Assembly (NCBI GenBank): GCA_045106735.1
Contig: JBGCEZ010000031.1
Span: 1 to 30,311 of the forward strand
Direction: 5' to 3'
Length of the DNA: 30,311 nt
From: JBGCEZ01 sp045106735
GTDB lineage: Bacteria > Planctomycetota > Phycisphaerae > Phycisphaerales > SM1A02
The notes below the pieces were generated by a model. The model had not been told where the DNA came from and searched no databases. It saw nothing but the letters and a program-made list of their open reading frames with translations. This document shows positions 1 to 10,495 of this stretch, one piece after another. Within the stretch, counting starts at the first letter, position 1. Each line of letters starts with the position of its first letter. Position numbers and translations under genes: made by a program.

Positions 1-102
1 GCGCTTGTGGTCGAGCGTCACGAGCCACGACAGAATCCCCTTGGAGTGGGTGATGTAGTTCGTGGGCGACGCAAGCGTCGGGGTGGGGTTGATCGTGGTC
101 AT
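1..102 (-). CDS. coxA: Cytochrome c oxidase subunit I, N-terminal fragment (runs off left edge)
   Basis: This is the first 34 codons of a gene that continues beyond the left edge. The ATG is at 102 and the frame is open to base 1. Residues 24-34 read LSWLVTLDHKR, the typical start of haem-copper oxidase subunit I just before its first membrane helix. Subunit I carries the haem a and haem a3-CuB centre that reduces oxygen and pumps protons. The gene lies 118 bases downstream of coxB on the same strand, the normal order for caa3-type oxidases. None of the haem or copper ligands are inside the window, so the identification rests on this short signature and on its neighbours. Confidence 0.85.
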   Translation of the reverse strand, partial: MTTINPTPTLASPTNYITHSKGILSWLVTLDHKR

Positions 103-220
103 CGGGTCAATCCTGGGTGGCGGACTGGCGGGCGGCTGGGCTCAGGGGCAAGGTCCGGCCGCGGGAGGGTGGGTCGAAAGCGGGCGTCGCCAGCGGCGAA
201 CGCGGGTGGCCAGCGGCGGA

Positions 221-1330
221 TCAGCCGCCGGCCTTGAGGCTGCCGTCGCGGTTCAACAGGTCATCCATGTCGCGGATGAAGGTGAAGATCGCCTGGATGG
301 CCTTCTCGTCGAGCTGTCCGCGGAAGGACGGCATCTGATCGACGTACCCCGCAACGACGTGCTCGCCGGGGTACAGGATGGACGTCTTAATGTAGTTCTC
401 GTCGATGGCGACACTCGAGCCATCGGCCATTTGCCGGGGCGTGCCCGCTTCCCACATGTCGTGGGTATCCCAGAACGTGGGAGCACTGCCGGGCTCGTCC
501 AAGTTGACCGAGTGACAACTCGCACACCGGGCGTAGAGGCGATACCCGGCCTCGGCCATGGCCAAGGCGTTGGTCGCGTCAACCTTGTCGAGCCACGCGG
601 CATCTTCGGCGATCTGCCGCTCGAATTCGTCCTCTTCCAGAACGGACACGATCGCCGCCATCTGGGAGTGTGAGGTACCGCAGTACTCGGTGCAGAAGAG
701 CTGGTAGGTGCCGGGCTCATCGGCTTGGAACCACAGGCTCGAATACCGGCCGGGGACCACATCCTGCTTGACGCGGAAGGCCGGGATGTACACCGAGTGC
801 AGCACGTCGGTCGACGTCATGGTGAGCTTCACCGGGCGACCGGCGGGCACCTTCAGCACCTGCACATCCTGGGCACCGTTGCGGTGGGTGAAGGTCCAGT
901 TCCACTTCTGGCCCGTGACCTGCACCTCGTAGGCATTGGCCGGAGCCTGCCGCATCTGCACGTAGCCCTCAAGGCCGACGTAGAAGATGACCACCGACAG
1001 GAGCAGCGGAATGATGGTCCAGGTCAGCTCGAGCGACGTGTTGTGCGTGATCTGCACCTCGGCCTTCTGGCCTTCTTCGCGGCGGCGGTACTTCACGCAG
1101 AAGTACACCATCATCGCGACGATGAGGGCGAAGAAGATCAGGCAGATCCAGTAGATGAAGTTGAATACTCCATCGATGGATCCGGCGAAGGTGGAAGCCG
1201 GATTCGGCATCCACATGCTTCCGCCTTCGAGATCGTCGGTGCTCCACCCCTCGGGTACGGCCGCGGCGGCCGCGAGCATCCAATTGGATGCGGACCCAAG
1301 GATAGTGGCGGGGAGACTCAGCAGATGCAT
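221..1330 (-). CDS. coxB: Cytochrome c oxidase subunit II with fused cytochrome c domain (caa3 type)
   Basis: This subunit accepts electrons from a c-type cytochrome or directly from ACIII and passes them through CuA to subunit I. Numbering from the ATG at 1330, an N-terminal hydrophobic segment is followed by two helices at about 56-79 and 104-119, then the cupredoxin domain. The CuA ligands are visible: His in VLHSVYIP near 178, then the CTEYCGTSHSQM block near 213-224 (Cys, Glu, Cys, His, Met). WNWTF near 143-147 is the aromatic electron-entry region. A C-terminal cytochrome c domain has CASCH near 269-273 and a likely Met ligand in VDQMPSF. The ATG shares one base with the TGA of the SCO gene (TGATG); a GTG one codon upstream at 1333 is an alternative start. 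Confidence 0.95.
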   Translation of the reverse strand: MHLLSLPATILGSASNWMLAAAAAVPEGWSTDDLEGGSMWMPNPASTFAGSIDGVFNFIYWICLIFFALIVAMMVYFCVKYRRREEGQKAEVQITHNTSLELTWTIIPLLLSVVIFYVGLEGYVQMRQAPANAYEVQVTGQKWNWTFTHRNGAQDVQVLKVPAGRPVKLTMTSTDVLHSVYIPAFRVKQDVVPGRYSSLWFQADEPGTYQLFCTEYCGTSHSQMAAIVSVLEEDEFERQIAEDAAWLDKVDATNALAMAEAGYRLYARCASCHSVNLDEPGSAPTFWDTHDMWEAGTPRQMADGSSVAIDENYIKTSILYPGEHVVAGYVDQMPSFRGQLDEKAIQAIFTFIRDMDDLLNRDGSLKAGG

Positions 1331-2298
1331 CACGTGAGGACCTCATCGCCAGGACGGCCGGCCGGAATCTCCGGGCTCGGACCGCTGCCACCGCCGGACG
1401 AACGTCCGCGGCGACTCATGATGAAAATGGCCGCGAGGATGACCACAATGGTCACGATCGCCGCGGCTCGAAGGAGCTTCATGGCCGACGCGGTGTATCC
1501 GCCCGCGTCGGGGTCGTACTGAAAGCACGTGAACAGCAGCAGGCTGTCCACCCAGGTGCCCACACTGCCCTGCGATGCTTCGACGATGGCCAACCGCAGA
1601 TCCTGCGGCTGAAAGAGCACGTCGTTCATGTGCAGGGTGACGATGCCGTCCGGCGACGCGAAGATCACCGAGGCCGGATGGGCGTACTCGCCGGACTTCT
1701 CGTCGTAGCGATAGGTGAAACCGACGGCCTCGCAGAGGCGATCGATCTCGGCCTTTTCGCCGGTCAGGAAGTGCCAGCCGCCGGCGACGTTGGGCTTCTT
1801 GTACGTCGTCAGGTAGTTCTCGCGCTTCGCGGCGGCGAGCTCCGGCCCTTCTTCAGGGTTGAAGCTCACGGTCAGCATCGTGAAGTCGCGTCCGGCCTGC
1901 CAATCCACATCGTTCAGTCCGGCGGTGAGGCCGTTGATCGTGGCGATGCAGAGCATCGGGCAGCGGAAGTAGTTCAGGGTCAGGATGACCGGCCGCTCGC
2001 CGTCGAAGTAGTCGGCCAGCGTCACCGGCTTGCCGGTGTGGTCGAGGAAGGCGATGTCCGTCGGGATCTGGTTCCCGAGTCGGTCGATGACCGGCGTGTC
2101 CAGTTCCTCGACCGGATCGAGGGTGGCGATCTCGCCGCGTTCGGCCCGCGGCATCTGGGCTGCCGCGTCGGTCGCCGGGAGCAGGCTCGCCGCGACCGAT
2201 CCGGCCAGCAGCGTGGCGGCGATGGCGCGGCCACCAATGGCCGGCGCAAGGGCCGAAGTGATTCGTGCACGCAGGATGTTCAGCGAAAGTCGCTTCAT
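1330..2298 (-). CDS. SCO1/SenC-family copper chaperone, membrane anchored
   Basis: SCO1/SenC proteins have a thioredoxin fold and deliver or reduce copper for the CuA site of oxidase subunit II. Numbering from the Met at 2298, a signal-like hydrophobic stretch at about 22-45 ends in AAAQ, the copper motif RCPMLC has Cys 113 and 117, and the third ligand is probably His 207 in YAHPASVIF. After the domain comes a C-terminal helix at about 276-295 followed by RR and a Gly/Ser-rich tail, so the protein is anchored at its C-terminus. I chose 2298 because GGAG lies 8 bases upstream and the signal segment starts there; in-frame starts at 2310 and 2352 would only add a charged stretch. The gene sits directly before coxB, its expected client. 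Confidence 0.92.
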   Translation of the reverse strand: MKRLSLNILRARITSALAPAIGGRAIAATLLAGSVAASLLPATDAAAQMPRAERGEIATLDPVEELDTPVIDRLGNQIPTDIAFLDHTGKPVTLADYFDGERPVILTLNYFRCPMLCIATINGLTAGLNDVDWQAGRDFTMLTVSFNPEEGPELAAAKRENYLTTYKKPNVAGGWHFLTGEKAEIDRLCEAVGFTYRYDEKSGEYAHPASVIFASPDGIVTLHMNDVLFQPQDLRLAIVEASQGSVGTWVDSLLLFTCFQYDPDAGGYTASAMKLLRAAAIVTIVVILAAIFIMSRRGRSSGGGSGPSPEIPAGRPGDEVLT

Positions 2299-2376
2299 GC
2301 CTGGCTCCATACGCCGAGGCGGGTCATCCGATCCGTCGGAGGGCAGCGCCACGTGGACGCCGGCTCCGGGTCGCGG

Positions 2377-2742
2377 TCAACCGCCCGCGTACTCCTCCAC
2401 CATCGCGTCGATGGCCATGTCAATCGGGATCACGAGGGCGGTGCCCTCGCCCATGTCGTCACGACGTTCCTGACGGACTTCCCCGTGGAGCCGGGCGTTC
2501 TGAGCTTCCTTCATCGCCTCCACGACCTCGATCGGCTGGGAGTAGAAGGCCTCGGAATCGCGGCGATCGACCATCTCGTACAACAGCGACGCGACGGCAA
2601 TGGCCAGCGCGATGCAGACGAGCGATCCAGCGATGCCCCACGTCCACATGGGACCGGGCATGGGATCCTCGAACGCGGCGTTGCCGACCATGCTGACCGG
2701 GGCGTCGGGATCGGGGCTGGAATGAGCGGAATCGTGGCTCAT
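2377..2742 (-). CDS. Small single-helix membrane protein in the ACIII-oxidase operon
   Basis: This is a 121-residue protein that I cannot assign to a named family. It has a Pro/Asp/Ser-rich N-terminus, one membrane helix at about residues 33-51 (beginning MWTWGIAG) and a charged C-terminal half containing EVVEAMKEAQNARLHGEVRQ, which could be a short amphipathic helix, and ending in EEYAGG. The ATG at 2742 has AGGA nine bases upstream; an in-frame upstream start at 2790 lacks support. The gene lies between actF (108-base gap) and the SCO gene (78-base gap) in the same direction, so it probably helps assemble or stabilise ACIII or the oxidase. It might be equivalent to the small ActG-type accessory subunit known from some ACIII complexes, but I see no motif that proves it. 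Confidence 0.8.
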   Translation of the reverse strand: MSHDSAHSSPDPDAPVSMVGNAAFEDPMPGPMWTWGIAGSLVCIALAIAVASLLYEMVDRRDSEAFYSQPIEVVEAMKEAQNARLHGEVRQERRDDMGEGTALVIPIDMAIDAMVEEYAGG

Positions 2743-2816
2743 GGGTGGAAATCCTGACCGAGGACAACCCGTACAGGCGGTCTCGGACATATCTGGGTCA
2801 TCGGAAGAAATGGTAG

Positions 2817-2830
2817 GCCCCTTCCGGGGC
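2817..2830 (-). other. Short GC hairpin between actF and the small membrane protein
   Basis: A perfect five-base-pair stem encloses a four-base loop; in the minus-strand transcript this is GCCCC GGAA GGGGC. It lies 20 bases after the actF stop codon and is not followed by a U-tract, so it is not a typical terminator. It could protect or process the mRNA between the ACIII and oxidase parts of the operon, or it may simply be chance in GC-rich DNA. Confidence 0.3.
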
Positions 2831-2850
2831 TCGTTCCCTTTTTCACGAAC

Positions 2851-4166
<1,316 letters not shown>

Positions 4167-4170
<4 letters not shown>

Positions 4171-4964
4171 GAGGCGGCTCCGCTCGTGGGAGTAGACGGG
4201 GTGGCGGTGGCCGGCTCACCGGTCGCCGAGGCCGCGGCGGGCGCGGCTTCCTCGGTCGGGGTCCGGAGGTCGTCCATCCGCAAACTGTCACGGTCAACGC
4301 CGGGAACATCCGAGTCGGGGGCGTTCTGGCTGCGTTGGAGGGCCCGCATGTAGGCAACGATCGCCCAGCGATCCTCAGCCGGAATCTGCGAGGCATAGCC
4401 GGCCATGTTCCGGATGCCGTTGGTCACGGTGTTGTAGAGCTGGCCGACCGGCTGCTCGCGAACCTCAGGTTCGTGCACGCTGCGCGGGGCGACCCAGGTC
4501 GTACCGTTCGAAATGGCCGGGTTCTCGACGAGCTGCATCACACGCTGGTGCACCATGCCGTCGCCGAAGCCCACCGCGCCGTGGCACACGCTGCAGTAGA
4601 TGTCGTAGCGTTCTTGACCACGTTCCAGGAAGGCCCGGTCGATGGTGAACTGCGACGGGAAGGTCGTGGCCCAGTCGCCGTCGGCCCACCCCCGCCAGTA
4701 GTGCTCGTCGGTCTGGAGCAGTCCGCGGGCGACCGATCCTTCCACCGGACGGCGATCGGCCCGGCCGTCGCCGAAGAGCTCATTGACCTGCTGGGTCTTG
4801 AAGCGGGACTGGTTGTCCATGTCCTGAAAGATATGGATCCGGGTCTTGTCGCTGTTGTGCTCGCGCATCCACCAGATGACGGCCGGCGGCACAAGGGCGA
4901 CCGTCGTCGCCACGATGGCGAAGTAGATGAAGATCTTCGGAGGCAGCGGGATGTTGAACTTCAC
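4167..4964 (-). CDS. actE: Alternative complex III subunit ActE, membrane-anchored monohaem cytochrome c
   Basis: ActE is a monohaem cytochrome c of ACIII that carries electrons on the periplasmic side towards the oxidase. The 265-residue protein starts with a hydrophobic anchor at about residues 10-32 that ends in WWMREH. The single haem c motif is CSVCH at residues 124-128, followed by the usual GxxGxGDG region, and the probable sixth ligand is Met 187 in RNMAGYASQIP. LPP-type and AIVAYMRALQ segments complete a class I cytochrome fold. The last 30 residues are rich in Ala, Thr and Pro, a flexible tail. Both ends overlap neighbours by four bases: its start with the end of actD and its end with the start of actF. 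Confidence 0.94.
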
Positions 4965-5599
4965 GGCTCGAGCCTCTCGATGGAGATCGGGTTCATCGAC
5001 GCGAGGTGCTCACGCGTCTTCTCCTCGCTGAACTTCGGGTCGCGGGCCTCGATCACCACGAAGAAGCGGTCATTCGTGGCCCGGGCGAAGCGTTCGTTCT
5101 TCAGCGTCGGGTGATAGAACATCGGCAGGCCGTTGAGCAGCAGCATCCAACCGACGCACCCAAGGGCGGACAGCAGAATCGTCATCTCGAACATGACCGG
5201 GATCCACGCCGGGCCACTGATCATCGGCTTGCCGCTGATGAGGTAGTCGTAGCCGTGGATCGTGACGCCCGGGATGCCAGAGAAGAGATCGAAGCTCGTG
5301 GCGTTGGTGAACCACTGCAGGATCAGGCCGAGGGTCACGCCGGTGAGCCCACCGAAGAATGTGAGGATCGGCAGGATCGTCGGCTTGATGCCCATGGCCT
5401 TGTCCAGACCGTGGACGGGAAACGGCGTGTGGCAGTCCCACCAGCGATAGCCGGCCGCCCGCGTCTTGCGAGCCGCGTCGAAGATCTCGTCGACGGAGTC
5501 GAACTCGGCCATCAGGCCCCAGGTCGGGTCGCGGTCCTCGGAGATGCCGGGGATCGCGCCGGGGGCGGTGGACGTGTCGGGTCGTTCGATGATGCTCAC
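4961..5599 (-). CDS. actD: Alternative complex III subunit ActD (DUF3341)
   Basis: ActD belongs to the DUF3341 family, found almost only in ACIII operons. The 212-residue protein has an N-terminal soluble part with EFDSVDEIFDAARKTRAAGY and RWWDCHTPFPVHGLD near residues 30-65, both typical of the family, then two membrane helices at about 80-100 (LTFFGGLTGVTLGLILQWF) and 133-153 (MTILLSALGCVGWMLLL). The C-terminal part, NDRFFVVIEARDPKFS onward, is a small soluble domain. It has no cofactor motifs; in known structures ActD supports the membrane subunits. Its ATG overlaps the actC stop by four bases and its stop overlaps the actE start by four bases. Confidence 0.93.
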   Translation of the reverse strand: MSIIERPDTSTAPGAIPGISEDRDPTWGLMAEFDSVDEIFDAARKTRAAGYRWWDCHTPFPVHGLDKAMGIKPTILPILTFFGGLTGVTLGLILQWFTNATSFDLFSGIPGVTIHGYDYLISGKPMISGPAWIPVMFEMTILLSALGCVGWMLLLNGLPMFYHPTLKNERFARATNDRFFVVIEARDPKFSEEKTREHLASMNPISIERLEP

Positions 5600-7089
5600 G
5601 CGCCACCTCCCGCGGCCGGGGCGGTCTCGCCGTGGCCGTGATCGTCATGCCCGCCTCCGTCGTGGCCATGACCGTCGTGGCCATGTCCCGCGTGGGCCTG
5701 CGGCATCACCGACTTGATCTCGGCGATCGCGATGACGGGCAGGAACCGGAGGAAGAGCAGGAAGAGGGTGAAGAAGAGGCCGAACGAGCCGACGAGCATG
5801 CCAATATCAACCCACGTGGGCTTGAAGTAGGCCCACGAGCTGGGCAGGAAGTCCTGCTCGAGGCTGAGCACGATCACGAAGCGTTCGAACCACATGCCGA
5901 CGTTCACGCACATCACGACGAAGAACATCACCGGGATGCTGGTGCGGAATCGCTTGAACCAGAAGAGCTGCGGGGCCAGAACGTTGCAGCTGATCATCGT
6001 CCAGTAGGCCCAGTTGTGCTGGCCGAGGGCCCGGTTCACGAAGACGAAGCCTTCGTAGAGGGCGCCCGAGTACCAGGCCATGAAGAACTCCATGGCGTAG
6101 GCGTACCCGACCATCGTGCCCGTGAGCAGGATGACCTTGTTCATGTTCTCAAGGTGCCGCATGGTGATGAAGTTCTTCAGCCCGTAGAGCTGCCGGGCCG
6201 GAACGGCCAGGGTCACCACCATGGCGAAGCCGCCGAAGATCGCTCCCGCCACGAAGTACGGCGGGAAGATCGTCGTGTGCCAGCCGGGAAGCTGACTGAC
6301 CGCGAAGTCAAAGGACACGACCGAGTGCACCGAGAGCACGAGCGGCGTGGCCAAGGCGGCGAGCAGCAGGTACGCCCGCTCGTAGCGGTGCCAGTGGCGG
6401 ACCGAGCCACGCCAGCCGAGGCTGAAGAAGCCGTAGGCGACGGCCTTGATTCGGTTGTTCGAGCGATCACGCAGGGTGGCGAGGTCCGGCACCATGCCGA
6501 TGTACCAGAACACCAGCGAGACGGTGAAGTACGTCGACACCGCGAACACGTCCCAGAGCAGCGGGCTGCGGAACTGCGGCCACATGGCCATCTGGTTCGG
6601 GATCGGGAAGAGCCAGTAGGCGAACCACACGCGGCCGACGTGGATGCCGGGGAAGGTGCCGGCACAGATGACCGCGAAGATCGTCATCGCCTCGGCGAAT
6701 CGGTTGATCGCCGTCCGCCAGTTCTGGCGGAACAGGAAGAGGATCGCGGAGATCAGCGTGCCGGCGTGGCCGATGCCGACCCAGAACACGAAGTTCACGA
6801 TCGGCCAGCCCCACATCACGGGGTTCGCATTGCCCCAGACGCCGACGCCGGTGAAGAACAGATAGAAGATCAGTCCCCCGAACAGCATCGCCAGCAATGA
6901 GGCGACGGCCAGCGTGGCGTACCACACCAGCGGAGGCCGCGGCGACTCGTTGACGCGACAGATCTCCTCGGTGACCGAGGAGAACGAGTCGTGGTTCAGG
7001 ACGAGGGGCGGGCGTTGGCCCGGGTCTTCCCACGTGTTGTTGCCGGGCTCACCGGGAAGTGGCCGGGCGTCGATTGGCAGCGTGGTCAT
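5596..7089 (-). CDS. actC: Alternative complex III subunit ActC, NrfD/PsrC-like quinol-binding membrane subunit
   Basis: ActC is the NrfD/PsrC-like membrane subunit that, with the iron-sulfur subunit ActB, forms the probable quinol oxidation site of ACIII. The 497-residue protein has a soluble N-terminus (about 50 residues) followed by roughly ten helices, starting at VWYATLAVASLLAMLFGGLI. Family-typical segments include VFWVGIGHAGTLISAILFLF and SVHSVVSFDFAVSQLPGWH. The C-terminal end is unusual: after the last helix there is a tail in which His alternates with Gly and Asp (HAGHGHDGHGHDGGGHDDHG). The start lies 40 bases after the actB stop, and the stop codon overlaps the actD start by four bases. 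Confidence 0.95.
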   Translation of the reverse strand: MTTLPIDARPLPGEPGNNTWEDPGQRPPLVLNHDSFSSVTEEICRVNESPRPPLVWYATLAVASLLAMLFGGLIFYLFFTGVGVWGNANPVMWGWPIVNFVFWVGIGHAGTLISAILFLFRQNWRTAINRFAEAMTIFAVICAGTFPGIHVGRVWFAYWLFPIPNQMAMWPQFRSPLLWDVFAVSTYFTVSLVFWYIGMVPDLATLRDRSNNRIKAVAYGFFSLGWRGSVRHWHRYERAYLLLAALATPLVLSVHSVVSFDFAVSQLPGWHTTIFPPYFVAGAIFGGFAMVVTLAVPARQLYGLKNFITMRHLENMNKVILLTGTMVGYAYAMEFFMAWYSGALYEGFVFVNRALGQHNWAYWTMISCNVLAPQLFWFKRFRTSIPVMFFVVMCVNVGMWFERFVIVLSLEQDFLPSSWAYFKPTWVDIGMLVGSFGLFFTLFLLFLRFLPVIAIAEIKSVMPQAHAGHGHDGHGHDGGGHDDHGHGETAPAAGGGA

Positions 7090-7129
7090 CGCTCTGCCTC
7101 ACCTTTCAGTGATCGTGGTAGGAACCGGA

Positions 7130-10100
7130 TTACTTGCTGTCCGCGTCGTGGCCATCGCCATCGCCCGCGGAATGATCGTTGCCGGCATCGCCGTCGTGAC
7201 CGTCACCCTTGTGACTGCCGTCGTGGTCTCCGCCGTGTCCCCCGCCGTGGCCACCATGGCCCTCCGACCCGCCCCCGATGGGGTTCAGGACGGCGGCGAG
7301 GTACTTGGTGCGGGGCTTGACGTGCAGCTCCTCGAGGACCTCATAGGCCCGCGGGTTGCGGTGCAAGCGGCTGACCGCCGCGGTCTCGTCGCGAAGATCA
7401 CCGAACTCAATGGCCTGGGCCGGACACGCCTGCTGGCAGGCGGTCTTGAGCGTGCCGTCAGGAATCTCGACGCGTTCTTCGTCGACCGGCACTTCCGCCG
7501 CTCGCTCCAGGCCCTCGGCGGCCAGAAGATCGCGGGCCGCCGCACTGCGGTCACGGGCCCACGCGTTCTTGGCGTCGATGCGAGCCGCCTGCAGCCGCTG
7601 CGTGCAGTAGGTGCACTTCTCCATCACGCCCCGCATGCGGACCGTGACGTCGGGGTTGAACTGCATCTGCTTCAGTTCGTTCGGCGTGGCCGACTTGCGA
7701 ACGAAGTAGTCCGGCTGCACCTCGAGGATCTCCCGATTCCGCAGCGGATCGCGGCGGTGGTAGTCCAAGTAGTTGAAGCGGCGAACTTTGTACGGACAGT
7801 TGTTCGAGCAGTACCGCGTGCCGATGCAGCGGTTGTAGACCATGACGTTCAGGCCGTCGTGGTCGTGCACGGTGGCGGCCACCGGGCATACCTGCTCGCA
7901 CGGAGCGTTCTCGCAGTGGACGCAGGCCATCGGCTGCAGCAGCACCGTCTTGACGGTGTCGGCGTCGTATTCGCCCGACGAATCCTGGGCGAACTCGAAG
8001 TACCGGTCGATTCGCAGCCAGTGCATTTCGCGGCCGCGGGTGACCTGTTCCTTGCCGACGACCGGGATGTTGTTCTCGGCCTGGCAGGCAGTGATGCAGG
8101 CATTGCAGCCGACGCACGCGTTCAGGTCGATCGTCATGCCCCAGGCGTAGACGCCGTCGTACACCGGGGGGTCCCACATGCTCAGGCGGTGCGGAACGTG
8201 GACGCCGCCGGCGTGCGCCGCGAAGTCCTCGTGCTTGCTGTACTCGTTCCAGTCGGCGGTCCGTACGAGCTGGGCGAGTCGGCCAACGCCCTTCTCGTTC
8301 TTCTGCAGGGTTCCGCCAGCGAACGAATCGAGGTCAATCGCGTGGTGGTCCTGGGTCATGGCCAGCTTGGTGCGACCCGAATCCTTGGCCACCGTGGCGT
8401 TGCCCGCGTGGGCCATGCCGGCGACGGTCCGCAGCGGCGAGACATCAACGCCGACGTCCTGGCTGATCCGGCCGCCGATGTCGCGGCCAAAGCCGAGGTG
8501 CAGCACGACGGTGCTGTGGTTGACGCCCGGCAAACGCACCACCGGAGTAGTGATCGAACGGCCGTCCACGGTGATCGTGATGTGATCGCCGTCGGTCACG
8601 CCGAGTTCACGGGCGGCCTTGGGACTGATGACCGCCGCGTTGTCCCACGTCAGCTTGGTCATCGGGTCGGGCAGTTCCTGCATCCAACCGTTGTTCGCCC
8701 AGCGGCCGTCGTAGACGGTCGGGTGCGGCGCGAAGACGATTTCCCACTCGCCACCCCGGGCGGTTTCCCAGGCGTTGCGAAGCTCGCTGATCGCCGCGGC
8801 GGCGCGGCCGGCGGCGTTCGGACGCATGGTCGGCCACGCGTCGCCGTACATGCCGTCGTGCAACGCACCCTGCCAGGCCGGGAGCTCGCGGGAGCCGGTG
8901 ATGTCTTGGAAGGCCAGCTTGGCGATCGACTGCCCGTCGGACGGACCCTCGATGAACGCCCCGAGCACTTCGACCGGCGTCTTGCCGCCGAAGAGCGGCT
9001 CAATGAGCGGCTGCTGGACGGCGCACACGCCGCTGTGGCTGCGGCTGTCGCCCCAGGATTCCAGGGCGTGGGCTCGGTTGACGTGCCAGTCCGCGGCGGC
9101 GCCGGTTTCATCCAGCGTGCCGCCAACGTGCACGACGTTGGCGATGCCGGAGATCGCCTCGGCGGTCATGCCGAGGTCCGCCGGTGCGTTGTAGACCGGG
9201 TTCGCGCCAAGCACGAAGAGGGTCTCGACCGTGCCCGCCTCGACCGCGGTGGCCAGGGCGGCAATCGATGCTCCCTGGCGAATCGGCGGCGTGTTCGGAC
9301 GACGGTGCATGATCACGCGGCCGGCATTGCCCAGGGCGAGGTTCACCATGTGGGCGACGGCTTGCACCGACGCGGGCAGCTGACGGCCGGCGGCGACGTA
9401 GCCGCTCGCTCCCGCGGCCCGAAGATCGTCGGCGGCCGCGTCGAGCACGGTGCGAAGACCCGGGGTCAGGATGCTGGCCGCGGCGGCGTCTTCGGCGAGA
9501 GCGCCCATCGCCGCGTCGCCGGTGACGGCGGCAGCGAGGTAGGACGCGATCACCGGCAAGCTGGACGTGGCGACGGCGAGCCGCTCGTCGGCCTTCGCCC
9601 CGCAGGTCGTCAGGTCCGACTCAAAGGCGTACATGCGGGTCGGCGTGGCCGCCGCGGATTCGTAGCGGCGGCGAGACGCCCAGCCGCGGATGTTGGTCAC
9701 GCGGTCCGGCTCACCGGCCCCGAACAGGTCGGCGTCCAGGCTGACGATGACGTCGGCGGCGGACAGATCGCGTTCGATGACGCACGCTGAGCCGAAGGCC
9801 GCTTCGCAGCCGGCGACGTACGCGTCGTTGTTGACCGGCTCGTACTCGTGCCACGTGGACTGCGGGAAGCGGGCGACGAAGCGGTCACGCATCGCGGCCA
9901 CGCTCGGCGAGTTCGTCGCCTCGCTGAGGATGTGCACGCCGGCGCCATTGCCCATGGCGTCCACGTGGGACGTGGCCCACTGCCGAAAGGCTTCCCAGCT
10001 CGAACGGTCCATGCCCTCGGCGCCGCGCTTCAGCGGCGACTGCGAGCGGTCCGGGTCGTACAGGTCGAGGATCATCGCCTGCGTGAAGGCATCGGTCGCC

Positions 10101-10495
10101 CCGAGCGAACCCGGGTGCATCGGGTTGCCCTCGATCTTGACCGGGCGGCCCTCGTAGCTCTTGACCAGGACGCCCAGGCCGGTGCCGCCGATCTCGACGG
10201 TGCTGGCGTACTCCAGCGGGACGCCGGCGGTGCGCTCGGGCAGGCCGACGGTCGCCGGCACGATTTCTTCCGTGGGCCAGCGACGGCAGCCGGTCATGCC
10301 GAGACCAGCCAGCGCGAACGAAGCGCCCATCACCTTCAGGAAGGTGCGGCGCTCGGTGCCGTCAAGCATCTCGGACGAACCGGCGGGGAACTCGCGGTGC
10401 ATCCACTCGCGGAACTCGACCGTCTCGGTGACCTGGTCGACGCTTCGCCAATACGCGCGGCCGCTGCGGCCGGGGCTGGAATTCAGCGATGGCAT
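7130..10495 (-). CDS. actB: Alternative complex III subunit ActB, molybdopterin-like and iron-sulfur subunit with Tat signal
   Basis: ActB is the large periplasmic subunit of ACIII, a fusion of a molybdopterin-oxidoreductase-like domain (known members lack the cofactor) and an FeS domain. Numbering from the ATG at 10495 (1121 residues), a twin-arginine segment ERRTFLKVMG starts at about 48 and ends at a lipobox-like LGMTGC with Cys 70. The FeS domain follows near 790-1025: CVGCNACITAC, CVHCENAPCEQVC, CIGTRYCSNNC, CTYC and CQQAC. In the third motif Thr takes the place of one Cys, as expected for a [3Fe-4S] site. The last 50 or so residues are His/Gly/Asp-rich. I chose 10495 because GAGGA lies nine bases upstream; a TTG three codons earlier is possible. 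The gene overlaps the 3' end of actA. Confidence 0.96.
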   Translation of the reverse strand: MPSLNSSPGRSGRAYWRSVDQVTETVEFREWMHREFPAGSSEMLDGTERRTFLKVMGASFALAGLGMTGCRRWPTEEIVPATVGLPERTAGVPLEYASTVEIGGTGLGVLVKSYEGRPVKIEGNPMHPGSLGATDAFTQAMILDLYDPDRSQSPLKRGAEGMDRSSWEAFRQWATSHVDAMGNGAGVHILSEATNSPSVAAMRDRFVARFPQSTWHEYEPVNNDAYVAGCEAAFGSACVIERDLSAADVIVSLDADLFGAGEPDRVTNIRGWASRRRYESAAATPTRMYAFESDLTTCGAKADERLAVATSSLPVIASYLAAAVTGDAAMGALAEDAAAASILTPGLRTVLDAAADDLRAAGASGYVAAGRQLPASVQAVAHMVNLALGNAGRVIMHRRPNTPPIRQGASIAALATAVEAGTVETLFVLGANPVYNAPADLGMTAEAISGIANVVHVGGTLDETGAAADWHVNRAHALESWGDSRSHSGVCAVQQPLIEPLFGGKTPVEVLGAFIEGPSDGQSIAKLAFQDITGSRELPAWQGALHDGMYGDAWPTMRPNAAGRAAAAISELRNAWETARGGEWEIVFAPHPTVYDGRWANNGWMQELPDPMTKLTWDNAAVISPKAARELGVTDGDHITITVDGRSITTPVVRLPGVNHSTVVLHLGFGRDIGGRISQDVGVDVSPLRTVAGMAHAGNATVAKDSGRTKLAMTQDHHAIDLDSFAGGTLQKNEKGVGRLAQLVRTADWNEYSKHEDFAAHAGGVHVPHRLSMWDPPVYDGVYAWGMTIDLNACVGCNACITACQAENNIPVVGKEQVTRGREMHWLRIDRYFEFAQDSSGEYDADTVKTVLLQPMACVHCENAPCEQVCPVAATVHDHDGLNVMVYNRCIGTRYCSNNCPYKVRRFNYLDYHRRDPLRNREILEVQPDYFVRKSATPNELKQMQFNPDVTVRMRGVMEKCTYCTQRLQAARIDAKNAWARDRSAAARDLLAAEGLERAAEVPVDEERVEIPDGTLKTACQQACPAQAIEFGDLRDETAAVSRLHRNPRAYEVLEELHVKPRTKYLAAVLNPIGGGSEGHGGHGGGHGGDHDGSHKGDGHDGDAGNDHSAGDGDGHDADSK

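Noticed and set aside
6914..9790. A 958-codon open frame on the plus strand, opposite actB and actC
   Set aside because: It is antisense to two well-supported genes, its translation is rich in Arg, Val, Gly and His without any family motif, and long shadow frames are expected in GC-rich DNA.
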